Positions 1-10,941 of a stretch of DNA of 64,000 nt are shown in pieces (positions within the stretch are counted from its first letter, which is position 1; each line of letters opens with the position of its first letter). Position numbers and translations under genes: made by a program. Under the pieces are notes generated by a model that was not told the DNA's origin, searched no databases, and worked only from the letters and a program-made list of their open reading frames with translations. This stretch comes from Hirsutella rhossiliensis (lineage: Eukaryota > Ascomycota > Sordariomycetes > Hypocreales > Ophiocordycipitaceae), in contig NW_025408671.1 in NCBI RefSeq assembly GCF_020360975.1, forward strand, positions 434,001-498,000, in the 5' to 3' direction.

Positions 1-1077
1 GATGCAGCCCGATGGGCGCAGACTCCAAACGAACCAGCCTCAACAGCTCGTTTTTCGCCACTCCCTTTCCCTGCTCCCCATCTCGCAGCTCCCCGGCCCC
101 TAGCCATGTGGTGTAGCCCAGGCCTCTCGTTTACTCGATGCCGGCAGCCCCGACCTTCTTGGCCTCTGCCTTCTGCGAGACAAGGCTCAGAACAGAGGGG
201 TCAGGAGCTCGTTTTGTACCACCGTCTGGAATAGTCAATAGTCAATCCCTTCCTTCTTGGCACCCCCTGCTCATGACCGTGCATCATCACAGCTGCTGGG
301 CACTGTATCGTACTGTGCCGCGTGTGATTGTGCGGGGCAAGGAATGAGGTATTGTCAAATGCCGTTGCACTGTCTTCGACGTCACGGCGAAGCTTCATGT
401 TATTCGCAAGAAGCCCACGCTGCAAAATCCCTCAATGAGAAATCAGGCAACTGCCCTCCCCGGAGCTGGCAGTCAGAGGAAACCTAATGTCATCCATCCG
501 TTGCAGCCTTTCGCGAGAACAAAGGTGCCAAGTCTCAGCCTCTCAGTGCGACTTCATCGGCGATGCCCGTCGACTCCAGACCCGGAGCTTGTCCAGGGAC
601 ATGCTTGTTGCCATCTCTCATCAGCCATTGGCCCATGACGCCAGCGTGGAATTCGACTGCCTCGACTACCCGGTTTGTCACACTCCCATCCATCGTCCAC
701 CAGCATTGCCAAACTGCTAATGTCGTCACTGCTGCTGCTCCGAGGACTTGCTTCTTTGGCTTCTTGTCTTTTGTCAGACGTCGGCGGCCACCTACTGGTC
801 TCGTACGTCCGATTCTACATACGCCAACGGTGGGTACTAGCTCGAGTCTCAGCGTCATGAGGGCCCAGGCCCATTCCTACATACTGCAAGCTTCGTCATT
901 GCATCGCACTGCCATGAATGTCCAGGTCATCGACTGGAGCGTCGCCAGTGTCCAGCCAACTCTCTTCACGCCAACCTCGTGCAGTCAGCCTCGGTTCAGC
1001 CACGCCGAGCCCCGTCCGTCTGCTTCGTCAAGGCCATCATCGCCACACCCGTCTTGTTTAATCGCCATACGCGCCCT
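1..1077. other. No gene recognised; 3' flank of RSA4
   Basis: I see no recognisable protein in this stretch. An open frame of about 240 codons runs on the plus strand (563-1285), but it has no family resemblance, is rich in Ser/Pro/Arg and overlaps the antisense of the last RSA4 exon. It is best read as chance. The stretch probably contains the 3' untranslated region of the minus-strand RSA4 gene. Confidence 0.5.
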
Positions 1078-2744
1078 TCAATTCTGCCACAGCCGTACCG
1101 CCTTGTCTTTGCCGCCGCTGGCGACTCGCTTCCCGTCCGGTGCCCAGTCCACGGCGTACACCTCGTCGTTGTGCCCCGGGAGATCGGCCGTCAGTTGGCA
1201 CGAGCTTACCGACCAGACCTTGAGCGTCGTATCCTTGGAGCCAGTCACGAGGAGTCGTGAGTCGGCAGAGAAAGCGCACTGGTAAACCGTTGCCACATGA
1301 CCCCGAAGCGTGTTGATGAACTTGCCGTCTCTGATGAGGTGCTGTTAGCTGTGGGCGCGTTCCTGTGTGGGCCAATGCTTCCTCCTACCTCGCACTCCAG
1401 AGCTTGACGTGATTGTCCCACCCGGCACTGGCGATGAGCGTGTTGTCGGGCGAAAAGGTGACGTGGTTGATCTGTTTCTGGTGGCCAACCATCCGAGCAA
1501 CCGGTTTCGTGCTCTGCGATGGATCCCACAGGTACATGGTGAAGTCGTCGCTAGCCGACACGAGCCTCTCGGAGACCCTTCCCTGCACCCTTGCGGCCTT
1601 GTCGAAGCGCTCCTTTGCCTTTGCCCGCCTCTCTTCATCCGTCGCCGGTGTTGGCAGGTGATCAAAGAAGGCCGTGCGAAGAGCAAAGTCTGTTGACAGG
1701 GCTAAATGATTGACCCAGTGCGCGTGCGCCGAGAGTGTGTGCACGAGGGTTCCCTTGCCGGCGTCCCAAACTCGGACCGTCTTGTCGTGACTGCCCGTGT
1801 AAATCAGCCCGGTGCCTCCCCACCGGACGCAGCTCACAGAGCTCCGATGCCCCGACAGGACGTGCTCGATCCGTCCCGTATTCACCAGCCATACCCTGAC
1901 CGTGCCGTCTTTGCTGGCGCTCGCCAGGCGTGGCGTTCCGTCTTTCCATAGGTGATAGGGCTCCCAGACCATATTTGTTATCCACTTGGCGTGTCCTACC
2001 AACGGTCCTGAGCCCCAGGCCTTGCCCGTGTTCGGGTCCCACAGTCGAATTGACTTGTCCATGCTGCCCGTCGCCAGCCGCATGCCATCGGGCGACCAGG
2101 CTACGCAGAGGACCCAATGTGTGTGGCCGGAGAGCGTGTACTGGGGGGTTCCCGTTTCCGTGTCCCAGATACGGGCTGTCTTGTCTCCGGAGCCCGTTGC
2201 CAAGCGCGCGCTAGTTGCAGGGCTGAACTGGGCAGTCAATATTGCTTCGCCATGGCCGGGTATCTTGTGCGACATGCGTGTGACGGCATGGACTTTGAAG
2301 ACGGCCTGCGGCTCGGCAGTGAGGGTGACGGTCGTCTCAAACGGATTGTCGATGCCATGGCTGCGCAGGAGCTGCAGGAGATCGGTGGGATACTGGTCCA
2401 CGATGATGTCGGAGTCGGGAATGTGGATTCGAAAGCGATAGGGCAGAAATTCGTCCTTTTCCTACAGGCAGACAAGTTAACGCTTGTGCCGGCGGTTATC
2501 CGTTGAACGGAGAGTAACGCACCCTCGCGAGAAGCGTATTCAGCAGAAGCGAGAGATTCTTTTCGGATGCATCGGCTAGGGGCACTTCGATCACGTCGCA
2601 GACTTGCTTGCCGTCGGCGTCGAGGAACCGCGCCTTGAATGAGCCAGCAAGCCCGGCCGCTGCCGTGACATTCTGCTGAATTTGAGACCGTTCCAGGTCC
2701 TCACGCCTTTGCCGCTTCGACGGCGGGGGGAGTACCGTCGCCAT
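1078..2744 (-). CDS. RSA4: Ribosome assembly protein 4 (NLE/WD40 protein)
   Basis: Three exons on the minus strand: 2744-2523, 2461-1389 and 1330-1078, giving 515 residues, the same size as yeast Rsa4. The introns are GTGCGT...TGTAG and GTAGGA...TCAG. The N-terminus (about residues 20-110) is the ubiquitin-like NLE domain, with an FLPYRFRIHIPDSD segment followed by YPTDLLQLL. It is followed by about eight WD40 repeats with clear GH...WSPDG...LATGS.DK.IRLWD signatures, ending at KAVRLWQN. In the family, the NLE domain binds the MIDAS domain of the AAA ATPase Rea1/midasin, which pulls on pre-60S particles in nucleolus and nucleoplasm to release assembly factors. The start is the ATG at 2744 (MATVLPPPSKRQRR). 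An upstream in-frame extension to 2906 has no family support. The frame is intact and the gene looks functional. Confidence 0.95.
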
Positions 2745-3018
2745 GATGAGGAAGAAGGGGACGCGTTGCGGGTGGATGCGCTCGCTGCCGTCGCAACTTG
2801 CAGATGTGGAATGGAACGGTGCGAAGGTTGGCAAGATTGCAGGAAATTTTGGGCGGTGAGGGTCGTGACGCTGAGCTAACTCGAGACGGGGATAGTTTGG
2901 TGCCAACTTGCTAGCGCCCGCGTCCGCGCAAAGACCCCATCAAAAAAATGGCACCCCGGGTTCCAGGCCCAACAGGTGCCTGGCCGGCCCCGGGGCCGCG
3001 AGTTGGGGCGCAACGCAA

Positions 3019-4195
3019 TCACGAGCTTGTCGACTCTGCCGACCGCTGAGCCGGCTCTTGAGACGACGGCAGAGCCTGTTGCTGGGCTGTTTGGCGCGTC
3101 ATCTTCTGCGGCTTCTTCACCGCTCGAGGCCGCTTGGAAGGTCCTGGGTAGGCATGAAACGTCGCCGTGTTCTGCGGGGGCCGGGGTGCAATGGGCGTCG
3201 GGCCTGTCCGCTGGAACCGTGGCTGCTGCATCGCAGGCTGTGATGACTGCATCGCGAGAGCTGGTGCAAGTCGGGCAAAGCTATGTGTCGAGTTCTGTTG
3301 AAGCGCGTCGGGGGTCGCCTGGGGCTTGTCCAAAGTGGCCAGGGGCGCTTCCGGAATGGCCACGGCCGCGTCGGGAGCTGCCTCGGGAGTCGCCTGGGAA
3401 AGGGCGTCTTGTTGAGTCAAGCGTGGGGCTCGCTGCCGCCTGACGGACTGCAGCCCATCTGCTTCCAGCCGCTTCCTGCCGTCCTCGATTTCCTGATGGC
3501 GCTTGTTTTGTGCATCCTGTCTCTTTTGCCGCAGCATGTCCTCGTTCTGGACGGCGTAAATGGCGGCAATCCTGAGCTGCATCTGGGCCAAGATGCCTAG
3601 GCGCTCTGGCTGGGACATCTTTCGGTACTCATTCTTGAAGCGGTGGAAGGTGTCGCCGCTCAGTCGAAGAACAGCATCGGACACTCCGGCGACCTGGAGC
3701 GCGGCAGCAGTCTCGGTGTCTGGTCGGGGGCCCTCTGTCACCCGCGTCAGCAGATGGCAGGGCCTGGGCGACGCGAATGCATTGAGAAGGCTTACCGGCT
3801 TCCTCGACAAGCTCCTCATCGTCGCTAGCTTCGCTGCCCTCGGTGGGCGTCGGGGGTTCTGGTGTGCCGGGCTCGTGGTTGTGGTGATCGCAGATGACGG
3901 TCAGGACCCAGCCGCCGACCAGCTTGCGATCAACGGCCTTTGCTTTCCAGGGACAATTGGTCTTCTTGGTCGACGTTTTGTGCTTAGTGGCCTGGCATCG
4001 GTAGGGGCGGCCGCCGCGCTCGCAGACGAGGTCGGCGCGGACAATGGGGGCGCCTGGGCGACTGCGGTGGGAGCGCGCCTTGACGATCTTGTAGCCCTCC
4101 TTTTCTGCGCGCGCGTTGAGGTCGCGCATGAGCTCCTCGCATGAGGCGTAGATGCCGGAATGAGGCACGGCGACGGCCTCGAGGATTCCGAACAT
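3019..4195 (-). CDS. FAR1-type DNA-binding domain protein
   Basis: Two exons, 4195-3796 and 3734-3019, joined across a 61-bp GTAAGC...ACAG intron, give 371 residues. The N-terminal 110 residues resemble the FAR1/MULE-derived zinc-binding module. They contain a conserved helix (CEELMRDLNARAEKEGYKI), an ARSHRS basic stretch, C57/C68, then C79 and a C..HH..H cluster (VICDHHNHEPGTPEPP). The family binds DNA and descends from Mutator-like transposases, and here no transposase catalytic domain follows. The middle (residues 150-220) is helical and charged (MLRQKRQDAQNKRHQEIEDGR). The C-terminus is low-complexity Pro/Ala/Gln. It is probably a domesticated nuclear regulator, and its target is unknown. 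The start is the first ATG before the conserved FGILEAV segment. Nearest neighbour: RSA4, same strand, 275 bp downstream. Confidence 0.75.
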
Positions 4196-4495
4196 GGCTG
4201 CGTGGTGGATAGCTATGTGCCAAAGGAGCTAGGTGGTGCGTGTTTGAGTGTGTTTGCTTTGGGCCCTTTGGCAGGCGTGCGGATTAATGGCTCGGCACGT
4301 GCCAGGCGCCGGTGGTAGCCCCCTGCCGACCGTCAACATGGCTTCAAAATCTTCCTCCGTGTCCTCGCGCAAGGTGCGGAGAAACGGTCCCCTGCAGCCT
4401 CGGCCCCCGAGGGTGTCCTTGCGTCGATTACTAGATGAGGCGCCGACGTGCGGCGCCTTGGGAGGCGAGTAAGATAAAAGTCTCGCCGGCCGACC

Positions 4496-5900
4496 ATGTT
4501 CGACTTTCTCAACGCTACAATTCATCCCGCCCGTGAACCTTTACCCATCTCGGTCCTCCGCGGCTCTGCTCCATCTCCAGCGAAAGCTCTCTCCATTGCC
4601 GCTTCCATCGCAGGGCTCATCGCCCTTGCCGGCAAGGTAGCCGAGCTTTCTCACGAGCCATACGACTCGGTCAACAAGAAGACCCAAGCTCTCTAAAGCC
4701 TGGAGGGTGGGCTGCAGGTCGCGGCTCGACGAAGCAGGTGACCACATCAAGTCGGAGCGAGATGCGACCTAGACGGTGCTTTCCAACTGCGAGAGCACGG
4801 TGCGAAACATCCAGCACCGGCTTGTCTTGTTGCGGCAAATCATCGTGGAATCTGCCTGGTATAGGCTCATGCACCGTTCCAGATTCAACTCGATCGTGTC
4901 AGAGGTGACGGCAATGACGGAGCACCTGGCCGCTTTCAAGCTCACCTTGAACATCGCGCTTCAGCTGCGACTCATGTAAGTCCTACCAACGGCTGCCCAG
5001 GCCAGCGACTGATGAGACTTTCAATTCGTGTCCGCAGAAGAGGCCCCAACAAGTCGGATACGGGTGTCGACTTGGACCGCGTGCGTGCAGATATACTATA
5101 CAGGAACTGGCATCACTGCACAAGCAACTGCGAGGCTCACACAGGTGTTCTAGTGGACCACTAGGCGCATCAAACGCACACCAGCTCAAGTCTGCAATCA
5201 CTTCACGTATTCTGCCGCGAATGCACCCAAAGAGATTTGAACTTTCTCAACGGAGTCATTTGTCGGGCCTGTGGGGCACTGTCGTCGCATCAGATCTAGT
5301 TCTGCGGCCCACAGAGACGCCGTACGCAGCAGCCATGGAGGCGTCTCCCGCCAAAGTAAGACCGGAATCGACTTTGCAACCTGCACATGAAAGCCGGCCT
5401 CTTCAAGACTCGCAGTTCTGGCCCTCGGCGCCGGAAGTCGCAGGCAAGAAGGCTGATGCAGCGAAAGCTATTGACAAACTTGTCTCCTCAGTTCGGCAGT
5501 CCGACATGACTGCAGCGTGGAATGGCCTCAGCCAGACAGTGTCTAAAGAGATGGGCACAACGCTTTTAGCGTCCACAGGTGCAGTTCCCAGACGGTCCTC
5601 GACATCTTGGCCCATGTCCTTGCCCTCTCACCATCCTCGTTCAAGATCGACAGGATAGTGCAGCTATTGGAGGTGGCCAGTCATGATAGGGATGAGAAGA
5701 GTTCACCCATGTCAAGACAAGAGGAGTTTCACCTTTGCCGATTCAATGATGAGGCTCTTTCCAAACGAGACTTGTCGTGCCGTGGGCGAAGAATGCAGAA
5801 GAGATATAGGATACACTGTGTCACCACATTACTCCTACCTGATCAAGCGCTATGGCTCAAGTTCAGACGCAATCTTGGCCTCGGACTCGCAGTAAGGCTG
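4496..5900 (+). pseudogene. Relic of a fungal STAND/NLR-associated N-terminal-domain gene
   Basis: A frame at 4496-4696 encodes the signature ALSIAASIAGLIALAGKV, typical of the helical fungal N-terminal domain of NACHT/ankyrin (STAND) proteins and azaphilone-cluster-L-like proteins. It stops after 66 codons. Homologous-looking helical sequence resumes in another frame at 4776-4979 (CESTVRNIQHRLVLLRQI, then MTEHLAAFKLTLNIALQ). Weaker protein-like frames follow at 5221-5658 and 5683-5895. No exon model joins them without stops, so it is called a decayed gene. The right limit is approximate. It could be two overlapping relics. Confidence 0.5.
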
Positions 5901-6296
5901 AACAGAGGACCATGTTTGCCTCGTCGGCCACCATGACGCCCGCACATGCCCACGGCTCCTTTTATACCGGGCGCGAGAGAACGGCACCACCTTTAACGCG
6001 CAACATGACCGTGAGAGCAACGACGTTGCGGCACGTGCTGCGCAGCAAGGTTCTTTGATATGGCCAAGAGCTTTAAGATATTAATCTGCGCCCTAGATGC
6101 CAATTTCATAACCTTCTGCCCTTTGGTAGCTCTGACCTTAGGAGGGAGGGGCTGCTCTTCCCAACCAGGCTCGCCTGGCCATCGGACGTTGTGCACGTGA
6201 CGATTTCACTCTCGCCCACCGCCCAGCAGTCATACGACTGATCTTCGAACAAAAGCATTGAAGTCGCTGCTTCAGCCGTCATCGCAGCTTCTCGCA

Positions 6297-9206
6297 ATGT
6301 CTCGACTATCGTCCACTCGCGACTCAGCTTCGTACGGGAGCGTGGCCCCATGCTCGTCTTCGGCCTACTTCCAGAGCAGCCCCCAGTCGCAGGCGCTGAG
6401 CAGCTCTCCGTCAACCATCAGACGCGCTCTGCAAGCTCCAGACATCAGTCACTCCCAGCACACGCCCACGGTGACCAGCTCGAGGCCCAGCATCTCGCGC
6501 ATCTCGGCTTCGCGCGCCGGCACCCGGCCCAGCACCGCCTCGGGCCGCAAGTCTCGCACAACCACAACGTCGTCCATCCTTGGTCTCGGCGAACAGCAGA
6601 ACATCGTCTGCGCCCTCGCCGAGTCGTGCGGCGTCACGCCCTCGGTGGGCGTCGCCTTTGTCAACATCTCGCTGGGTGAAGCCATTCTCAGCCAGATATG
6701 CGACAACCAGTCCTATGTCAAGACCATCCACAAGATCCAGATGCTTTCGCCCTCTCGAATCATCTTGAGATCTTCCGTCTGTCCGCCCAACACCCCCAGC
6801 ACCCTGTTCAGCCTGGTCCAGGAGCTCGTGCCAGAAGCCCGTTGCGACGCCCTCGATCGCTCAGCCTGGTCAGAACACGCTGGCATGGACTACATTCACA
6901 AGCTGGCATCGCCCGACGACGTCGAGCCAGTCAAATTCGCCTTGCAAGGCAAATACTACTCGACTTGCTCTTTTGCAGCTGTGGGTAATCAAGCTGCATC
7001 CAGAATTGCCCTCTGGCTAATGGCTAACGTCGTGCGCAGGTCATGAAATATCTCGAGCACCAATTCACAATCAACTTCGCCCCTCACTCCCTTCGCATCC
7101 GATACCAACCGTCCGAGGACACCATGATGATCGACATCTCCGCCATACAGTCGCTCGAAATCATGCAGAATCTCCGCAATCCCAAGTCCAAGGACTGTTT
7201 GTACGGAACCCTCAACCACACATCTACTCCCATGGGGGCGCGAATGCTGCGCAGTAACATCCTTCAGCCACCGACTCGCCAAGACTCATTCATAGTCCCT
7301 CGATATGATGCCCTGGAAGAGCTCACAACGAATGAGGAGATGTTTCGCGAAACTCGGAGAGGTGCCTGAACGTGCCCTCCCCACGTCGTCTCCATGCTGA
7401 TGGTTGGCCAGCTCTAAAGGGCTTTCACGACGTCGAACGGCTGCTCACAAAGGCAAGTTTTCTATCCTCTCATGATGCTACTGGTTTACCTGACTTTGCA
7501 ACACAGCTCATCATTGTTTCCTCCGATGCCAGCATGATGCAGATGGAGGAGCAGATTGGCCAGATCCTCATGGTCAAAAGCTTCCTCGAGTCGGCTCCGG
7601 ACCTGCATAGAGCTTTGGGCCCAGCGCAAAGTGCGCTTCTGGTCAAAATCCGAGACCTCTGTCGTCCCGAAGTGACGGTGCCAATTCTCTCCGGCATCCG
7701 CACAATCATCGAGGCCGATGTAACGTACATGAAGTCGCCGTTGGATCTCCGAAATCAACGCACTTTCGCGGTCAAGACGGGCATCAGCGGCATGCTAGAT
7801 GTCGCTCGTCAAACTTACAAGGAGCTCACTGAAGAAATCCACCAGCACGTTGACGAGTTGAATGGTTCGTGCCGTTGCCCGAATCAGCTATGTCGACGGC
7901 TTACAGGCCGCTAACCTGGACCAAGAGGAATACCGAGTTCGAGCTACGCTCAAGTTCGATAACGGGCGAAAATACTGGCTTCGCCTCAAAGTAGCCGACT
8001 TTGAAGAAGCCGCCTCGCCTCCCATCTTCATCAACCTGGTTCAAAAAAAGGACAACATTGAATGCCAGACGCTAGATCTCGTCAAACTAAACGTGAGACT
8101 TTCCGACACGTCAAACGAGGTCGTTATCAGAAGCGACGCTGTCATACAGGATCTGATGCACGATCTCCGGCAAGCTTCGCCGCAGCTGTTTCGCGTTTGC
8201 GAGTCCGTCGCGCTTGTTGACATGCTTTCATCCTTTGCCCAACTAGCAACAACGCGAGACTATGTCCGACCAGAAGTCACTGACACATTGGCATTGAAGT
8301 CGGCGCGGCATCCCGTCTTAGACAGAGTGGGTGGCTCCGGTGGCAGCTTGGATGAGCTCACGACTGACACGATGACAGACTTTGAGCGGAAAATATGTCC
8401 CAAATGATTACTACGCCACCGAGCAGTACAGCTTCCACGTCGTGACCGGGTGCAACATGAGTGGAAAGACTACCTACATCCGAACGGTGGCGCTGCTTCA
8501 GATCATGGCTCAGATCGGGAGCTTTGTGCCCGCCGAGTATGCGGCATTCCCAGTCATCCACAACATCTTTGCAAGAGTGTCGTTGGACGACAGCATCGAG
8601 TCCAGCCTGTCCACGTTTTCCATCGAGATGCGCGAGATGGCTTTTATCCTGCGAAATGTGGACAGCAAGAGCCTCGCCATCGTGGACGAATTGGGGCGCG
8701 GAACGAGCACTCGAGACGGTTTGGCCATTGCAATCGCCATTTCAGAGGCACTCATTGAAAAGAAGGCGTCGGTGTGGTTCGCAACACACTTTGTCGACCT
8801 GGCTCGCGTGCTGGCAGAGCGGCCCGGCGTGCTGAACCTCCACCTCGCCGCCCAGAGCTCGGAGACGGCTGCTGGATTGCCTCACCTGAAGATGCTCTAC
8901 AAGGCCACGGCGGGCACTTTCGGTGAACAGGAACACTACGGGATTCATTTGGCCCGTGCCATTGGCCTGCCATCGAGCTTCATCGAAAAAGCCGAGCAAG
9001 TCGCCGACTCGCTGCGACAGACGAGGGAAGAGAATCGACAGAGCTCCGAGTCCCGCAAGCTTGTCGTGCGACGCAAATTGCTCTTGAACCTATACGCTGC
9101 CCTTTTGCAGGCGCGGGACTCTGGCAGCGAGGAAGCATTGCCCGGCTATTTGCGTCGGCTTCAGGCAGAATTCATTCATCGTATGGAGGAGCTCGATAAC
9201 TTGTGA
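6297..9206 (+). CDS. MSH4: Meiotic MutS homologue MSH4
   Basis: Six exons: 6297-6980, 7040-7361, 7412-7452, 7507-7864, 7926-8326 and 8379-9206, giving 877 residues (yeast Msh4 has 878). Msh4 pairs with Msh5 as MutSgamma, a clamp that stabilises Holliday-junction intermediates and promotes meiotic crossovers. The first 100 residues are Ser/Thr-rich and unconserved. The MutS connector, core and lever follow (GKYYSTCSFAAVMKYLEHQF, PSEDTMMIDI). The C-terminal ATPase has Walker A TGCNMSGKTTYIR (about 625-637), Walker B IVDELGRGTS (about 702-711) and the ATHFVDL switch. The mispair-recognition Phe-X-Glu domain of mismatch-repair MutS is absent, as expected for Msh4. Intron 3 (7453-7506) uses a GC donor. 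ATG 6297 was chosen; an in-frame ATG lies 13 codons upstream at 6258. Confidence 0.93.
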
Positions 9207-9748
9207 TGATGATGATGAGAGGCTGAGCTGGTGCGACTTGCTATGCTTGCTTCTTGAGATCATATATTAACCATTTGGGCTCCGAAAGAGTGGCGAGTTT
9301 TCTCTTCTTGTGCTTGATCTCTTCCTCTTGTTGTACTCCCTGAGCCGCGGGGGAAAAGTCGGGACTTGTACTCTGGAGAAAGAGCCGGATTCTGCAGTAT
9401 ACTCCAGAAGCACGTCATGCGACTCCCTGGGCTCACATGGAGAGACCAGTTATACCCGTCTGGCGGGGTCGCCTCGGGCGGGGGTGTTTCTCTAGGCCTT
9501 CATGGTGAATCTCTTTGCATGTGCCACAACGCACGCACTACATATCACTCCGGGTAGGGTGAGAGCGCCTCGAGGCTAATTCCAATTTTGATGAAATTAC
9601 TTTGGGCCTGTCAAAGTATAAGGCTTCCTTGCCGCTGCAGGAAGCTGCAACCTGGAGGAGCTGTTTGGGCCTTGATGCTCAATTGTTTGGCTCTCGGGGA
9701 GACGTCTGAGTCTCGAAGGTCAGGCTGAGCACAGATTGCAGCGAAGAG
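9207..9748. other. Intergenic, MSH4 to quinate dehydrogenase
   Basis: There is no recognisable gene here. Small frames (for example 9310-9495) have no family features. The stretch is taken as the MSH4 3' region and the promoter of the dehydrogenase gene. Confidence 0.5.
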
Positions 9749-10813
9749 ATGGTGTCCCGTGAGACTTCTTGTCGTCAAAATTTGTTCATGGAAGCTCCGT
9801 GCCTTTCTGGCCAAGATCAGGACGATGCCAACGCTCTGAAGCGCCATGGCTATGTCTTTGGCGAGAACCTTGCGCGCTCGCTGTCGCCATTGCTTCACCA
9901 AGAGGTATATCGCCACCTGGGCCTGCGATGGGGCCAGCTTCGCCTCGACTCGGCAGACATAAGCCTGTTTCTCGACTTGGCGCAGCATCCGAGCTTTTAC
10001 GGTTGGTGATTTCGGGCGCCCGCTTTGCTGTCTGGCTTGAATTCAGCACGATCTGACTCGAGATCGGTCTCAGGGGCTTCCATTACGATGCCGAACAAGG
10101 TGGCCATTCTGCCCCATCTTAACGGCATGACAAACGAGTGCAAGGCGGTGGGCGCATGCAACACCGTCTTCATTCGAGAGGCCGACGGCCGCCGACTGCT
10201 GTACGGCGCCAACACAGACATCGTAGGCGTACGTGACGCGCTTGATTTCAATGTCGCGGACTCGACCACGGCGTACCGCAACCGTCCTGCCCTCGTCGTC
10301 GGGGGCGGCGGCGCGGCCCGGAGCGCCATCTATGCACTGCGCCGATGGATGGGGGTGGCAGAGATATACGTGGTGAACCGCGACGCGGACGAGGCCGAGG
10401 CCATGGTGCACGACTGTACGACTCGCGGCTACGGTCAATCCCTGCGCCACGTCACCAGTGCGGAAGAGGCCGAGGGTCTCCAGGGGCCAGGGGCCATTGT
10501 TGCCTGCGTACCGGACGCCGTGCCCCGGACCGTGGGGGAGATGAGGGCGCGGCGTACTGTGGATGTGCTTCTAGGCAAGACAGGCGGACGAGGCGTCGTG
10601 CTCGACATGTGCTACAACCCCACTCCCTTTACCGCACTTGGCGCCCTAGCTAAGGCGCATGGATGCCGGGTTGTGATGGGCACTGAGGCGATGATCTGGC
10701 AGGGGCTCGAGCAGGACAGGTATTGGACAGGCATGGAGGTTGGGGAGGCGGCGGTGAGGGCAATCAGGGCGGTCATTGCGGCCAATGTTGCACAGTCCTC
10801 TCATCAAGGGTAA
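9749..10813 (+). CDS. Quinate/shikimate 5-dehydrogenase-like protein
   Basis: Two exons, 9749-10001 and 10074-10813, spliced across a 72-bp GTTGGT...CTCAG intron, give 330 residues (317 if translation starts at ATG 9788, which fits relatives better). The N-terminal substrate domain has [19 protein letters not shown], with the quinate/shikimate-binding Ser pair, and [12 protein letters not shown], whose Lys is the catalytic base of the family. A GACNTVF motif follows. The NAD(P) Rossmann domain has [15 protein letters not shown] and then [12 protein letters not shown], which suggests NADP or NAD choice at the NR position. The enzyme interconverts quinate or shikimate with their 5- or 3-dehydro forms. 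Its stop lies 128 bp from the stop of a convergent quinate permease, supporting a quinate-catabolic role. I cannot separate quinate from shikimate preference from sequence alone. Confidence 0.85.
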
Positions 10814-10941
10814 CAATGACGGTAACAGGCGATTTCAAAGTTAATGAGGAGACGAGCAGCAGATGGCAAAGTGTCAGAGGCTTATTTGCCTTCCATATGA
10901 ATTCGTCTTTGGGCTCTCCGCCCCCTTGAGTACCTACGTTC

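Noticed and set aside
563..1285. 240-codon plus-strand frame
   Set aside because: No family features. It overlaps the antisense of the last RSA4 exon and has low-complexity Ser/Pro composition.
7865..7925. Using the TTACAG acceptor at about 7908 for MSH4 intron 4
   Set aside because: With the GTTCGT donor it leads straight into a stop. The CCAAG acceptor at 7925 restores the family sequence VDELNEEYRV and has a CTAAC branch site.
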